NCBI GenBank assembly: GCA_965153455.1
Contig: OZ234494.1
Location: 18,290,001 to 18,354,000, forward strand
From: Sphagnum compactum
Lineage: Eukaryota > Bryophyta > Sphagnopsida > Sphagnales
Direction: 5' to 3'
Length of the DNA: 64,000 bases
Below, piece by piece: positions 48,058-60,957 of the stretch (positions are counted from its first letter, which is position 1; every line of letters starts with the position of its first letter). Below the pieces are notes generated by a model. The model did not search any database. It saw only the letters and a program-made list of their open reading frames with translations, and was not told where the DNA came from. The translations under genes were made by a program, and so were the position numbers.

Positions 48058-51000
48058 TCAGTGGGCCTTCTGTCTCCGTATCACCCATGTATTCTGTAAG
48101 CACCCACAAGAAGAAAGCTTGTTAATAGCCTGCCAGAGACATTTTTCTGTTTGTCTACAACCACAACAGAATGTTGGCATTTCCAAAAAATTGACAAAAC
48201 CAACCCAGACACATGATCTCTGAAAGCATTGGTGACCGGAGCAAAGATCAAGGGACTACTAACCAAAGGCTCGCCATCGCCTGGAGACATATCAGGTGAA
48301 AGGGCTGCTGCTGCATTGCCTTCAGAATCTCTGCTAGTAGTAGGCTTTTCTGTGCTGCTGTCGCCCACACTATGCTTGAAAACCTTCCCACTGGAGCCTG
48401 TCCTCCCCCCATTCCAAGCCACAGGCATCAAAAAAGAGATCCTCCATTCCTGAGATTCCTTGCATATGCAATTTTTTTCTTCTTTGGATGCCATCCAATT
48501 GAGAAAGTAAAGAATGAGTGGGTAGTCCCAAGAAGAAAGCATGATGAGCGGAAGTCACCTTTTGATGTTGAGGAACTCTGGACTTGCTTCCCTTTCATTT
48601 TCCCACCTTTGGGTGCTTCGCCATCGTCATCATTATCCTCATCAAAATCAAACTCACTTATGGTGTTCTTGACAGGAGTCTCTTTTGCCTTGAGAAATCT
48701 TGCCTCCAAATTGTTTGATTTACCCTCTTGAGAAACACGCTTCTTCCCAGATTTTGATGAGGATCGTTGTTTCCTGCATGTGTGGGTCAATTGTTACAAC
48801 AATAAACCTTAAAACCCAAACTCACCAAGTTAAAATCAACTGGTAACTACCCTGAAGTGCTTGTCAAATGCACCAAGCCCAAATCCCAAGTCCCTATAGT
48901 CTTGAGTTTGAACTAGAATGACTTGGGTTGTCTAGAAGTCTATGTCTTTGTGAAGAAAAAAAGGTGCCAATAAAGAATGCAGCTTTTATTGCTGTCTATT
49001 GCAGATAACCAGAAAGAAGGGTAAAAGCACATACAACTGGTTGGATGGTCTGGGTACATCCTCTTGCTGTGCCAATGCCTTAGCCTTGTTGAGTTCCCGT
49101 CTGGAGAGATACAATGTACAGGAGCATTTGTGATAATACAATGTAAGCCAAGGATAAAACATACAGGTAATTCTGTCTCGTGCATTTTTGGTTTCCACAA
49201 TAGAACTTTTGGGGATATAACTTCCCCTACATTCAACATTCTCAGGCAAGTGTCACGTGCAGAACTGTGATAGATCAAGAGATGCATATATAATCCATTC
49301 AAGAAAAATAACAGCATGTGTAAACAGAAAATACTTTGCAGAATGTAGTAAAACAACTATCAACTCAAAGCAAATTCAGGGTTATGAATGGACAAGCGTA
49401 AAAAACAAGGTGCCAAGTGAGATTATGGTTACAGTGGGACTGGAGCCCATGCAGGTGTTGATGATGTATCTTGTGGATTCTGTCAAGAAACACTCAACTG
49501 TCAGTAGTGCCTTCCAGTCTCTCATTCTCTTTTGAAAGTGGCAGCTTTATGATCACCAGACCTGCTGGACACTAGAAACATGGAGCAATTGCCAGGGACA
49601 TATTACTACTGTGAGAGAATATGAGAGATAAGTACATGAGATCCAGTGAAGGCCATAATATTGGGAAGGGAACAAAACCATCCATTGGTCAAGAAGAGCC
49701 CACCTTCACAAACCTCTGTTTCTTGGTTGTCAGCTGCCAACGCTCCACACCCAGATCAAGAATTTCTTGCTCTCCATCATCATATAGTACCTTAAAGTTG
49801 CAAAGTAACAAGACCAGATGAGACCATGAAACAAGAGTTCCACTTCTGCTTATCTGTCTGCTCCCATGAGGCTTTGTTGCCAAAAACACAGCTGACTGTG
49901 ATTAGACAACCCAATTGACAAATGTGCTCTGAATGAACGTAGATTTAGCGTTCAGGGTTTAGCATAACAAAACTCAGACAAACACTTCAGAAAAGGTGAA
50001 ACACTTCTACAGAGGAAATCTGATCCATCATACCTTGTGTCTCTTCTTTTTGGCATCGTATGAGATCACCTCCCCCTTGTAAAACCTGGCAGGTCATTCA
50101 GTCAGCATAAATGGTGTCAGCCCAATCACTCTTCTTTGATAAATGGGTGCCTGGAGACTAGGTTCCTTGTACAATCAGGAGGCTTTTCCAAGGTATTGAC
50201 ATGTTGAAGTCCAGAAGAGCAAAGCTTCTGGAGACATGATAAGATGCTGACCATATTCTCTCTCACCCAGAGGTTCCTGTGCTGTACTGACACATGAGAG
50301 CATGTCACTGAGGGCAAGATGACCTGCTCAAGCAAGCAGAGATTCCCATTAAGATGGCAGTTGAAGATACTAACCTTCGATCGAGTGGCCACCAGACCTT
50401 GATGCCACAACCCACAAGATCCTCTTTTCCTTTGTCGGCTGCAATCTTCTTAGCAGGGCTCTACCCATTTCCAGGACCAAGGGAGGGGAAAAAAATGTCA
50501 CGAAAACACTACTCCATGACCCAGACACAAATTTGCTTGGTGACATATGACATGCTTCATACCATCAGGAAAAGAGCAGCTGATTGTGAGCAAGTCTGTA
50601 CCCATAGATCAGGAAAAGAGCAACAGACCTTTTGTACACTAGAAGAAGCCTTTTCATCACCACTAGAGACCTCCCTGACAGCCTTGTTGATGGAGCCCTT
50701 GGTTCTCCCAGGTTTTGTTTTTGTTTCAGGGGTATTGATGTTGTTCTTCTCCTCATGCTCTTGTCCAGTTTTTACATCTATGCCAGCAGTAGATCTGATT
50801 TCCTTTTTCCCAGTGCTCTTGGGACGCCCAGGTTTGGACTTTGCAGTTTGGCCCTCCTCCTCCTCCATTTGCTCCTCCTTTTCTCTGCCTTTCCCATCTC
50901 CACCAGCCTTACGTGTGATTGCCTTTTTGCCAGAGCTCTTGGGATGGCCCTGGTTTTTGCGTGTTGTAGAGACACTTCCCTCCTGCTCATCGCCATTTCC

Positions 51001-54000
51001 ATGAGATTCACCCATGATCTGTTTCTTGCCAGAGCCCTTTGGATGCCCTGGTTTTGACCTTGGAGCAAGGTTTTCCTCAATACCCATATCTCCATCCTTC
51101 TTATCTTCGTCCTTCTTCTTGCGACGAAAGACATATGTGGTAATAACCTTGTCGACTGTGCCCATTGGCTGCCCATAATTGGACTTGGGAGTGACATACA
51201 TTTCCCACTTAGTTCCTTCATTCTTCACATCTTTCTCAAACACTTCCGTAGTAATTTCCTTCTTGTCAGAGCTCTCAATATGCCCCCTTCCTCGCTTGTG
51301 CTTTGGACCAAGTGCCTCTTCATGACTCTCGCTGGCCTTTTCATCACCCACAGAGAGTTTCCTCTTATTCTTTGCAGCGGAGCCCTTTGGGCGCCCAGCT
51401 TTACGCTTGGCAGAGAGGTTTTCCACCACATCCATTTCCTCCCCCTCCTTGTCTGTTTCTGTTGGCATCTGTTCTACATCCTGATGATCCACACCCGCTG
51501 CCACCTCTTCTTCATCCTTGTCTTTACTTGACACCTCCACAGCATGATTCTTGCTAGAATGCTCCAAAGATCCAGCCTCTTCAGCATCATTCCTGCTAGA
51601 ATCTTCAGGAAGATGTTTACGCTTTGCAGGCTGGTTCTCCTCTTGGTCTTCTCCATCCTTCTCTGTGATCTCCTTCTCAAGCTCAGTTTTTCCATCCATC
51701 ACATTTCTAGGTGTGCCCCAATCATGTGTTTTGCGAGACCCCTTGGAGGGCCCACGTTTGCGCTTTGTGGGAATGTGGTGCTTCTCTTGGTCCTTCTCGC
51801 CTTCCTCCCCTGTAGATAGTCTTTGAGGCGTCTCTACCCCAACCTTCTCAATGTTGTCTCCGTCAATTCCTGGGTCCCTAGTTTGATCCTTTTCGACTTC
51901 AGGGGTCACGACCTTCTTAACATCCTGCTTGCCAAGGCTCTTGGGATGTCTGTGTTTCGGTTTCCTGCCTAAGCCCTTCGGTCGCCCACGTTTTCGCTTA
52001 GCAGAAAGATACCCCTGCTGCTGCTCATCCATTCCCCCATCTTCATCTTTGTAATCACCTGTATCTGCCTTCTGGGTTATTTCTTTTTCCTCCTCTTGCT
52101 CAGTTTCTCTGTCTTCCTGAGCATCAGGTTTCTGAGGAACTACTCCTCCATCACCTTCTTCCTCATCCTTGCTGCCCTCATCTTCCTGTGTGTCAGGTTT
52201 CTGAGGAACTACTCCTCCATCACATTCTTCCTCATCCTTGCCGCCCTCATCTTCCTGTGTGTCAGGTTTCTGAGGAACTACTCCTCCATCACCTTCTTCC
52301 TCATCCTTGTCACCCTCATCTTCCTGTGTGTCAGGTTTCTGAGGAACTACTCCTCCATCACCTTCTTCCTCCTCCTTGCCATCCTCCTCATGGTCCATCT
52401 TTGCTTGAGTCTCCTCCTGATCCTTAATTTCATCCTGAACCTGGTCCTTGACTCTGTCCTCCTCACGACCTTCTGATCTGCCCTCATGACTCATTCCTGC
52501 GTCATTCTCTTTTTCACTCAGTCCTTTTTCCTCATCACCCACAACCTGGTCTTCATCATTGTTTGCTGCATCTGCATCCTGTTCCTCTGGTCCACCACCC
52601 TCCTCTGTCCCCTCTGTGACAACCTTGTTTGTCTCATCTGCATCCCGCTTTTCCAGTCTGCTCCCCTCAGTCCCCTCTGTGGTGACCTCATTTGTCTCAT
52701 CTGCATCCTGCTTCTCCAGTCCGCTCCCCTCTGTGGCGACCTTGTTTGTCTCATCTGCATCCTGCTTCTCCAGTCCGCTCCCCTCTGTGGTGACCTTGTT
52801 TGTCTCATCTGCATCCTGCTTCTCCAGTCTGCTCCCCTCAGTCCCCTCTGTGGTGACCTCATTTGTCTCACCTGCATCCTGCTTCTCCAGTCCACTCCCC
52901 TCAGTCCCCTCTGTGGCAACCTTGTTTGTCTCATCTGCATCCTGCTTCTCCAGTCCGCTCCCCTCAGTCCCCTGTGTGGTGACCTTGTTTGTCTCATCTG
53001 CATCCTGCTTCTCCAGTCTGCTCCCCTCAGTCCCCTCTGTGACAACCTTGTTTGTCTCATCTGCATCCTGCTTCTCCAGTCTGCTCCCCTCAGTCCCCTC
53101 TGTGACAACCTTGTTTGTCTCATCTGCATCCTGCTTCTCCAGGCCACTCCCCTCAGTCCCCTCTGTGGCAACCTTGTTTGTCTCATCTGCATCTTGCTCC
53201 TCCAGTCCACCACCCTCCTTAGTCACCTCGGCATCAACCTCCTTGTGGCCACTTTCTACTGTCTCCTGGTGTTTGTCTGCTTTCTCATCTTCAGTGTGGT
53301 TGAATTTTTCATCCTCGTCAAACGTAGTGCCATGCTCCTTCAGGTCCAAGTCCTCCTCTTGTTGATGACTTTGGTTCTCCTCACTTTCACCCTTCTCAGG
53401 GATTTGTAAGCCACCCGCTTCCTGGTCTTGGAAGTCATCTCCCTTGGCGGTGTCATCATCTACTACAAGGTCTTTTTCCACTGCATCCCCTTCATGGTTC
53501 TTGGCCAGCACTCCATTATTGTTTCTATCATCTATTGCATTATCCTCTGCATTCTCTTCCACTTTGTCTATGTCCTGATCTTTCAACCCATCCTTTGCAG
53601 CAAGCTCCCTCTTTTCCTTCACACCATCACCTATCACTTCCATCTCCTCAACTTCTGGCAACCCATCTTTCTCACAGTCTCTCACTTCTGTCTCCTCATC
53701 TTCTGGCAACTCATCTTTCTCAAAGTCTCTCACTTCCTCCTCAGGATCCTTTATGTTGTCACCCACCAAAGGTTCAATCCCATCTTTTTCTTCTTCCTTC
53801 ATTCCATTCTGCTCATTGGATTTTTTTACTACATCCACCACTGCTGCCTCCTTGATCTTTGGTTCATCATTCTCCTGGTTCTTTGGTTCCACTACCACAT
53901 CCTCCAGCACTTCTTCAACATCCTCAATCTCTGGCACTCTCTCTTTTACATGATGAACCTGTGATTTGTCTGGTTCATGATCTTGCATCCCACCACCCTC

Positions 54001-57000
54001 ATGGTCCTCCTGGACAACATCCTCCTCCATCTTGCTGCCGTCATTCACCTCCTCATCCTGAACGACCGCATCCTCCTCCTTGTGCTTGTTCATTCCATCT
54101 GCCTCTGGACTCTTCACATGGTCAGGATCCTCACCTCCCTTCACTCCATCCTTTTCAGCTTCCTCAGCAACCTTGCTTTGGCCATCCTTCTTGTCGGATC
54201 CTTTGGGTCGCCCACGTTTGCGCTTCAAAGGAAGTCCCTCATTGTGCTGCTCTGTTTCTTCTCCATGCATGTCATTAACTGCAATCGGAATTTTCTTTGG
54301 ACCGATCTGGCCAACACTTTTCATCCTACTGGAATTAGGCAGCTTCTTGAAGGAGCCTTTTGGGCGGCCACGCTTACGCTTCACAAGGACAGTCTCTTCT
54401 TGTTCTCCCTGTTCTTTTTCTTCGGTCTCCACTATGTCCTTTTCTGTCAATCTGGGCTCCTCCATACCCACAGTGCCTTTTGCCAATACATCATTGTTGT
54501 GCTCACCCTTGTGGTTCACCTCCTCATCTATTGCTTCCTCTTCATCTTCTTCTTCAGACAACACTTGTGCATCACTGAATACTTGTCCTTGCCTTTGGCT
54601 TTGTGGACTAGATTGCTGACATGAGGAAATATGAAATCAGTAATGATCATTTTCCCATGAGATCCCAAATGAGGAGAGGAGAAAAAGCTTGTTTTTCTGA
54701 ATCTCAAATGTGGGTCAGAGACATATATATATACCTCATATATTGCAGCTGAGGAGAGTCCTGAATCTGCAGTCATAGTAATTTCAGCAACTGCAGATTT
54801 GGTTTGCTTGCAGTCTTCCTTGATACAGAGCTCTTCAGATGTCGACATCAATTTGCTGCCAGACACAAAGCAACATCAGCAACCATAACATAGTCAGTTA
54901 GATCAACAAAACTGGCCCACCCAACTGGCAGTGAGGTGATTGATTTCTTTCACAGAAAGCTTGGACAGATGGCAGGTTGATCACAATGCAAATCACTTCA
55001 CAATTTATCTCATGTATGCTCTTATCAGCTCTCTGCACCAGCAGCAGCATCACTTTCGTCACTGGGAAATGTTTGCGACTCAACTCATACATACCTGCTA
55101 ACTTCAGACCCAGCTGCATGTGCATAGGAAGAGCTTCCAGGATTCTTAGAGATGACATCTAGCACACTGTTTCTGATGAATTCCTCATCATCCTTGGACA
55201 AGAGATGCATCTCCTTCACATCATCTATAAGTAGAGGGCAATAGGCAGCAACTTCCTGTAGGAAATGGGAGTTAATATAAACTCTTCAGCAAAGGTTTCA
55301 CATAGCAACGTAAGCACCAGGACTCCGTTAGCATTTCTGGCAGATCACTGATCCCCCTATCAACTTCTTATAAGTTGGCATAACCCGAAGCCCTAAATGC
55401 TCCAAAGTCTCTTGAGGATTCCTAATCTACAAAACTAGGTCCAATTCATCCCAAATCAACACATGTTAAACCCTAAAGCCTAGCCATGCAAGAACCTACA
55501 AAACCAACCATTTTAGCATTACCGTTCAAAGCAAATGTCACATGTCTGACAGAGATGGACACCTCCAGGTATTATCTCATGGACCCCAAACCCTAAACCC
55601 TACTACTATAACATCTATCACGCTATCTGGAAAAAAGACACACAAAATTTCAACTAGTGATGGGCACCAACCGAAAGCAGATCAATAGTTGATGTCATTT
55701 GTTCTTTCCTGGCTGAATTTCTGTAGACAAGAATCTGCCGTATAAAAGCATGAGCATGCTCCCTACTGAACAGTGAATACGCGCACTTTGTGGTTAGGAT
55801 TTTCAAGAAGTCATGCTGCGGGTGATTCTCCCCTATCTTCAACAGCTTCGCCTGCACTCAATCAGACAGTAATAATACTAAAGGGTTTCATCATTTGATA
55901 TTTTGTAAGCCTCTGTAGAAGGTTAGATTCTTCATTCTCTGCATTGTCTCGCCACCACAAAGTATGTATAACAGCAGTAGCACTGGTTTTGCTTTTATCC
56001 TTACCACCACTTCCCACTGTGGGTTTTGGTGTTAAATTGAGTGAAGATAGGAGAATGGCAGGGAGGGGAGCTTTTAGTACTGCTACAGGAGCCTCTAAGA
56101 GCTGAATTATATGATAAGGAAAACGTACAGAAGCTGCACGTGCATGAGCAATACTGGTGCTTGGATCCAGCAAAATAGAAAGCTCCTTGAAAACAGTGTC
56201 ATTGCCCATTTTGTGAAGCTCCCACAGATCTTCCTTTGCTTTGGGTGGATCCACAAACTGATCAGAAATTACAGTGAAGCTGCTCTCAATCTTCCTCTGG
56301 AAATCCAGCATCTCTTTCTCCTGCAAAATGCATAACTTTGTCAAAGGCTGCTGCTGCTTCTTATGTACAAACAAATGGGTTACAAAACTGCCAAACACAC
56401 GAACTGCCAAAATTTCCAAAGCCCAAGATCAGAAGTTCTTTGTTTTCAGCATCACAGAGCAACTTTGAGCTATTGATGATCCTGACTATTTTTGAGGATT
56501 ATACAAGCAAGGTGTCCATGCCAAACCACAGATACCACCATGGCAGACAAAAGAAAAGATCAACTATGATGGTATGTGGACAGACTGTAGAATTTGTGAA
56601 GTATCAGAGAGGTGTATATTCTTATGATGAAGAGCTAAGTTGCTGCACCTCAGTTGTCTGTCGCACAGAGAGGTAAGCAAGCATCTCCAACTGCAATCTG
56701 CATGACCCCACCCACACTTGCATCCAGATAAACATCCTCTTCAACCCTCCTTGTCTCTCCTCCTCTCCTTTTTTTTCTTGATGCAATTGTACAATTTCTT
56801 GCCCGAATTATGAAGCTCATAGATAATTACAGAGACAGGTCCTTAGTATTCCTTTACTTTTGTGACTTCCTCTCTTTTCCGATTCTGAAAGAATGCAGTG
56901 AAATAAAAATTAAACCCATCCAAAACAGTAATATCCTGGAGGCACACTGGAAGAACCCAGAAAAGTCCTCACTTTTGCTTCTGTGACAAAATGTGCCGAA

Positions 57001-60000
57001 GAGCAATTTTATCCTGCTCGTCAAATGTGGAGAAAAAGGCTACCCAGTGCTTTGCCTGCTCCTCCACAGGGAGCAGCTCTGCGTCAAAAAGCTCCTCACA
57101 AATCACAATCTCCATGTCCTGTGCTCTGCCCAATCAGGCCTAACTTTTTCAGTACATTCAAAACCCTGTTGGAGAGAATAATTCTTCTCATATATCACTC
57201 TGATGAAGGTGGGGGGGGAAAAAAAAAGAATCAAGCAAGAAGACCCAACAAAACAGTCACTATGGTATACCAGATCTTCAGAAGAAACTGATGGCAACAG
57301 AGTAAATTTCAGAGTAAATTCCATTGATGGGTATGTGTCCAGATGTGTGTGTTTGTGATAAGTAAAGAAGCAGTTCCAAGGAAAGTAACTTGCATTTCAG
57401 TTCATTGGGAAAAGAAAAAAAAAAACTCACATGAAATCTGCAGAACCTTTTCCACAGCAGGAGTGAAAAATTTTACTTGGTATCCACTCAAACTGATCAT
57501 GGCCAGCCTCAAATCCTTCAAAGAATTTTGTGCAGTAGCTCCTATAAACACCTGCCAACTTATGTAGAGTTTCTGTTCTGATTGAAACCTGCATCATGTT
57601 CAGATTCATCACCGCAAATACCAGGTGCATGATGAGTCCCTTGTATGGGAAGACAAAAGAAACATTCAAATAGTAGTAGTAATAGAAGAAGAAGAAGAAG
57701 AAGAAGGAAACCTAATGGGTTCATTGTTTTCTTCAAGCTTAACATCTACTGGAACAGCAGCAGCAGCACAAGTATAAGATTCATGGGCAGTTGATAAAGC
57801 CAGCTGATTTTACTGATGGGTAGATGTGATGGGCCACCAACCTTGGTATCCTGTAGACAATCAGCAACTTTATGTAGGATACCAGGGGGACTTAAGTTCA
57901 GATTCACTCTTGCAAAATTGCAAATGGCATTCATCGCTGTAATGCGCACTCCATCATCGAAGCAACAGAGCTGCTCACCAAGTGCAACTATTCATTCCAA
58001 CCCACAATTGCACTCCATTCAGGTTCAGGACTTGAAGGAAGAAAAAGACAGAGTTTGGTTCTTACATACAAAACGCCTAATAGGAAGGACATAGAATCTC
58101 TTGATGAACATGATAAATGTCTGCTACAATTTTGAGCCAAATCCTTTCATGAGCTACTGAGAGAAAGAAAGAGCCATATTGACACCTCACCAAGAATTTC
58201 AGATGTCTCCACAGTGGATGATTTCGTTGTCTCTAGATACACTTTTGCGCAGTTCACAGCAGCTACTCGAACATCAACATCTTCGTCATTCAGCCTCTTC
58301 AAAAACTCTGAGAAAAGCTGCTGATATTCTGGGGGCACTTGCCGACCTGGCACAGAAAACATTCGCCCTAGGAGAATTGTCGCCTTCAAACGTATTGGAA
58401 CCTGATTGGACTGGAAGAACTCACCCAACCCCACATTTCCAGAAATGCTTGATTTTCAAACACAACCTAAGCCACCCAACTTTCATTGCCTTCCATAATT
58501 TCTGGTGATGAGAATATCCCACTCTGCGACTATCAAAAAGAGACCAAAAGGATACGGAAGCAAACTAGACTGAATCTGGTGCAAACAAGGTAGTAGTCCT
58601 TGGCAGTCACCAGAAACTATATCAAGACTCCATTTTCAAGCATGTTGGGTGGGTTGACAATTGGGTGAGCTTCCAGGAAAGGAGGGAGATGTGCATACCA
58701 CAAGCTGCTCTTTAAGATACGGTAGGACCCCCTGTACCATCTGTGGTGCACAGCAATAAAGCTCATAGATGAGCTCATGATAGTCCTCTTTGAGCGCAGT
58801 TGGCAAATCTCTTGCATCTGACATTGCAAGAAGAAAAAATTGCTGCACATATGGCTCCAGAATCTCTGCACTCTTCTCCACAACCGCCACTGCCAGCATG
58901 TGTCCAGCTTGTGATACACCCTACCCCCAAAACACAGTTTTGCTTTATAGAAATGTAATGAGAAAATTTGTTTTAGGACCTCTCTTTTCAATAGTTTTTC
59001 AAAGAGACCCAACTGCCAGAAACACCTTCTGAACTTAGTACCCTAGGAATCTACAATCTACAGTATGAGCAGGAGGACTCGAACACATTGATGAGCTGCA
59101 AAGTGCAGCAAACCAACTTGGACCACCCAACTGAAGAGGAGGAAGTTACATTGAAAGTGAGGACCATATAAACCAAATTTCTATAATGAGTTTGGGTCTT
59201 TTCTTTTCTTTATACCTCTTTCTGCCTCAGAAGATTGTTTAGGATGACCTCCAAGATCTGTGATGAAACCCCCTCACCCTCGTTGATGACCAGCGACAAG
59301 ACATTCCGCATAGCCAGAAACACAGGTTCTGGATGCTTGTCACTGCATTTTGCAGCAAGATATATTGTCTCAGGTACCTAAGTTGAGAACTTTCTTGTCC
59401 TTGATGAGAGAGCATGAGAGCATGAACCTTACTAAATGGAAGGGAAAAGAAACAAAAACTTGCCCCCCCACCTAAACATCTTCCTACAACAAACCCATTC
59501 GCCAATTGTTTGAGAGCCTGCCTGAAGGTACCTAGTCATAAGATTTTTTTACTTCTAACATTACCTTACACTTGTTCTAGTATCTGATGAAAACTATGAG
59601 GGTGAGAACTCGTTGTTACCTAATGGTAGTGAAGAAGATCTCAAACATTTCGGTGATCAGATCGTCACAATCGAGATCCAGCATGACGACACATGACCGC
59701 ACCTTCGCAACTGTCTCGAGAATATTCACCCTGCTGGAAAATGAAGGACTGTGCACGTCATCCAACCCTCTGAAAATGCCCACAATCAACTGGAAAATTT
59801 CCTGCACAACAGAAGAAGAAGAACAACAACCACTTTTTTAGTATCTGTGTGAGAAAGAAACTGCAAGAGAGAGAGTGCGTGTGTTTTGTTATTGACCAGA
59901 ATAAAAACCAATTGCCACAATGAAGAAGACAAATACTACCTTCAAGCAATCATCACTGTAAGGTGCATCAGGTGCAACAATTCTCATGATTTCACTGATA

Positions 60001-60957
60001 CAGAGTGCCACGAGCACCCCAACATCCTTATCTTTATGACCCAACAGAGTTGGGTCCACAAGCGCATCTGAACATCCCTTCATAGCAAAGATTGTGCTCG
60101 GTGGCGGTGACTGCTCCACATCTTCAAGCATGCTTGCAGTTTGCTGTGTACATCATACAGTTCAAAAAATCATCAGCAAATAGAGCAACCCCACTGATGC
60201 ACTGTACAGCAAATTTGGGATGAAGAAAAGTCAAAACATGCTGGTTTGGCTCAGCAAAATAGTTTGGCCCAGCATTTTGGCACATGGTGCTGAGGCGGCT
60301 GGCAAAAAGGTGCAGCAAAGCCGAACACCTGCTGCTGCTGATTGGCTAGACGGTTTGATTGGTCAAGCTGGGTTGCTATTACGTAGAAGTCTCTCAGCCT
60401 TTTGCAGTTTTATGGGTGTGGTTGGGAAAAAAGAAAAAACTAATCTTGGATGTGAGCACTACTGTTGCAGGGCCACATGCTGAGCACATGGGTGGAGATG
60501 CAATTAGGGAAAGAAAGGGAAAAACAGAATAGTAAGGTGATAGATCATTCATAGCTGCCAATCAGGTTTTTTCTATCTCTTCCACACCTACATTCTTTCA
60601 AAGCAACTACAATTCAATGCTCAAGGAAAGAAATCAATTCGAAATCTGCAACTACAAAACCATTCCCAACCAGCCAGGGCAACAACCAGCAGGCAGTGGG
60701 AATCACAGGAACCCTAGAAATGGAAACAACAAAGAGCAGCAGCTTTGCAGCAGCATTAGAGACAGAAAGAATTTAGTTATTGCAGTGAGAAAAGTAGTGT
60801 GCTCTGGAAAGGAAAATTGTGTTCTCTCCAAGAAAGAAAGAAGAAAAGATTTTGGGAGTATTACCGGTAAGAGGTTCATGAGAGCTTCTTTGGATTGTGC
60901 ATTGGCGAGTTTTTTGCCGATGTCTGTCAAGTCCAACTCCCTTTGCTTCGACATCAT
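48058..60957 (-). CDS. PDS5: PDS5 cohesin regulatory subunit with AT-hook-rich acidic tail and Tudor domain (22 exons)
   Basis: Nuclear HEAT-repeat protein that binds cohesin and regulates sister-chromatid cohesion and DNA repair. Exons (minus): 60957-60865, 60143-59940, 59801-59620, 59342-59216, 58920-58699, 58410-58191, 57987-57842, 57588-57431, 57125-56973, 56697-56649, 56320-56129, 55851-55672, 55255-55095, 54855-54735, 54615-50629, 50460-50375, 50085-50034, 49790-49714, 49100-49038, 48773-48559, 48397-48264, 48093-48058. All junctions are GT-AG and in phase: 6,858 bases, stop TGA. Residues 1-736 are the HEAT body (VAPDAPY, ILETVAKVRSCVVMLDLDCD, QFEWIPSKI, QKQKLQLEMLAYLSVRQ). Residues 737-2065 come from one exon: acidic, 11 AT-hook-like modules, two tandem-repeat blocks. 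A Tudor domain follows at about 2079-2140 (GCGIKVWWPLDRRFYKGEVI, YDDGEQEILDL), then a basic/acidic end (EPLNTWVIRRQKAH). An in-frame ATG at 60,985-60,987 would add 10 residues. Arabidopsis PDS5A is about 1,600 residues, so this tail is unusually long. Confidence 0.96.
52108..52385 (-). repeat. 69-bp (23-residue) in-frame tandem repeat, four copies, in PDS5
   Basis: The landmark AGGTTTCTGAGG on the + strand lies at 52,126, 52,195, 52,264 and 52,333, exactly 69 bases apart. Each encodes EEGDGGVVPQKPDTQEDEG plus four residues, with few changes (CDGG in one copy, PDAQED in another). Near-identity at DNA level implies recent amplification or homogenisation. Confidence 0.95.
52550..53215 (-). repeat. 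63/54-bp (21/18-residue) in-frame tandem repeat, about 11 copies, in PDS5
   Basis: The protein unit is G/R-LEKQDADETNKV followed by A/V/T-TEGTEGS. Nine units are about 21 residues; two (near 52,735 and 52,790) lack TEG and are 18. Edge copies read LEEQDADETNKV and GPEEQDADAANND. All lengths are multiples of three, so the frame survives copy-number change. The same periodicity leaves long spurious frames on the opposite strand (52,486-53,409 and 52,559-53,365) and in another minus frame (52,518-53,213). Confidence 0.95.

Larger units (their letters stand above)
50690..54390 (-). other. Eleven AT-hook-like modules within the large PDS5 exon
   Basis: Two modules, KRKRGRPKGSFKK and KRKRGRPKGSDKK, lie at about 54,380 and 54,225. 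After a 2.2-kb acidic/repeat stretch nine more follow: near 52,000 (KRKRGRPKGLG), 51,765 (KRKRGPSKGSR), 51,410 (KRKAGRPKGSA), 51,300 (KHKRGRGHIESSDKK), 51,185 (KSNYGQPMGTVDK), 51,060 (RSKPGHPKGSGKK), 50,960 (RKNQGHPKSSGKK), 50,840 (KSKPGRPKSTGKK) and 50,715 (KTKPGRTKGSINK). The first three keep the RGRP core that inserts into the AT minor groove; later ones keep only a basic frame K/R-x-x-G-x-x-x-G/S-S/T-x-x-K. Acidic spacers of 35-70 residues separate them. Confidence 0.85.

Noticed and set aside
52486-53409. 307-codon + strand frame over the PDS5 repeats
   Set aside because: Shadow of the in-frame tandem repeat on the other strand: monotonous content, no start context or splice support, while the minus frame links in phase to 21 other exons.
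54562-54564. GTG as start of the 1,335-codon frame
   Set aside because: It is not an initiation codon here. The frame continues upstream to an acceptor (CAG at 54,616-54,618) that joins exon 14 in phase.
57126-57180. Apparent frameshift in PDS5 when using the acceptor near 57,172
   Set aside because: Using the acceptor GGGCAG with exon start 57,125 restores the phase and gives DFIAQDMEIVICEELF, matching plant PDS5, so no frameshift exists.
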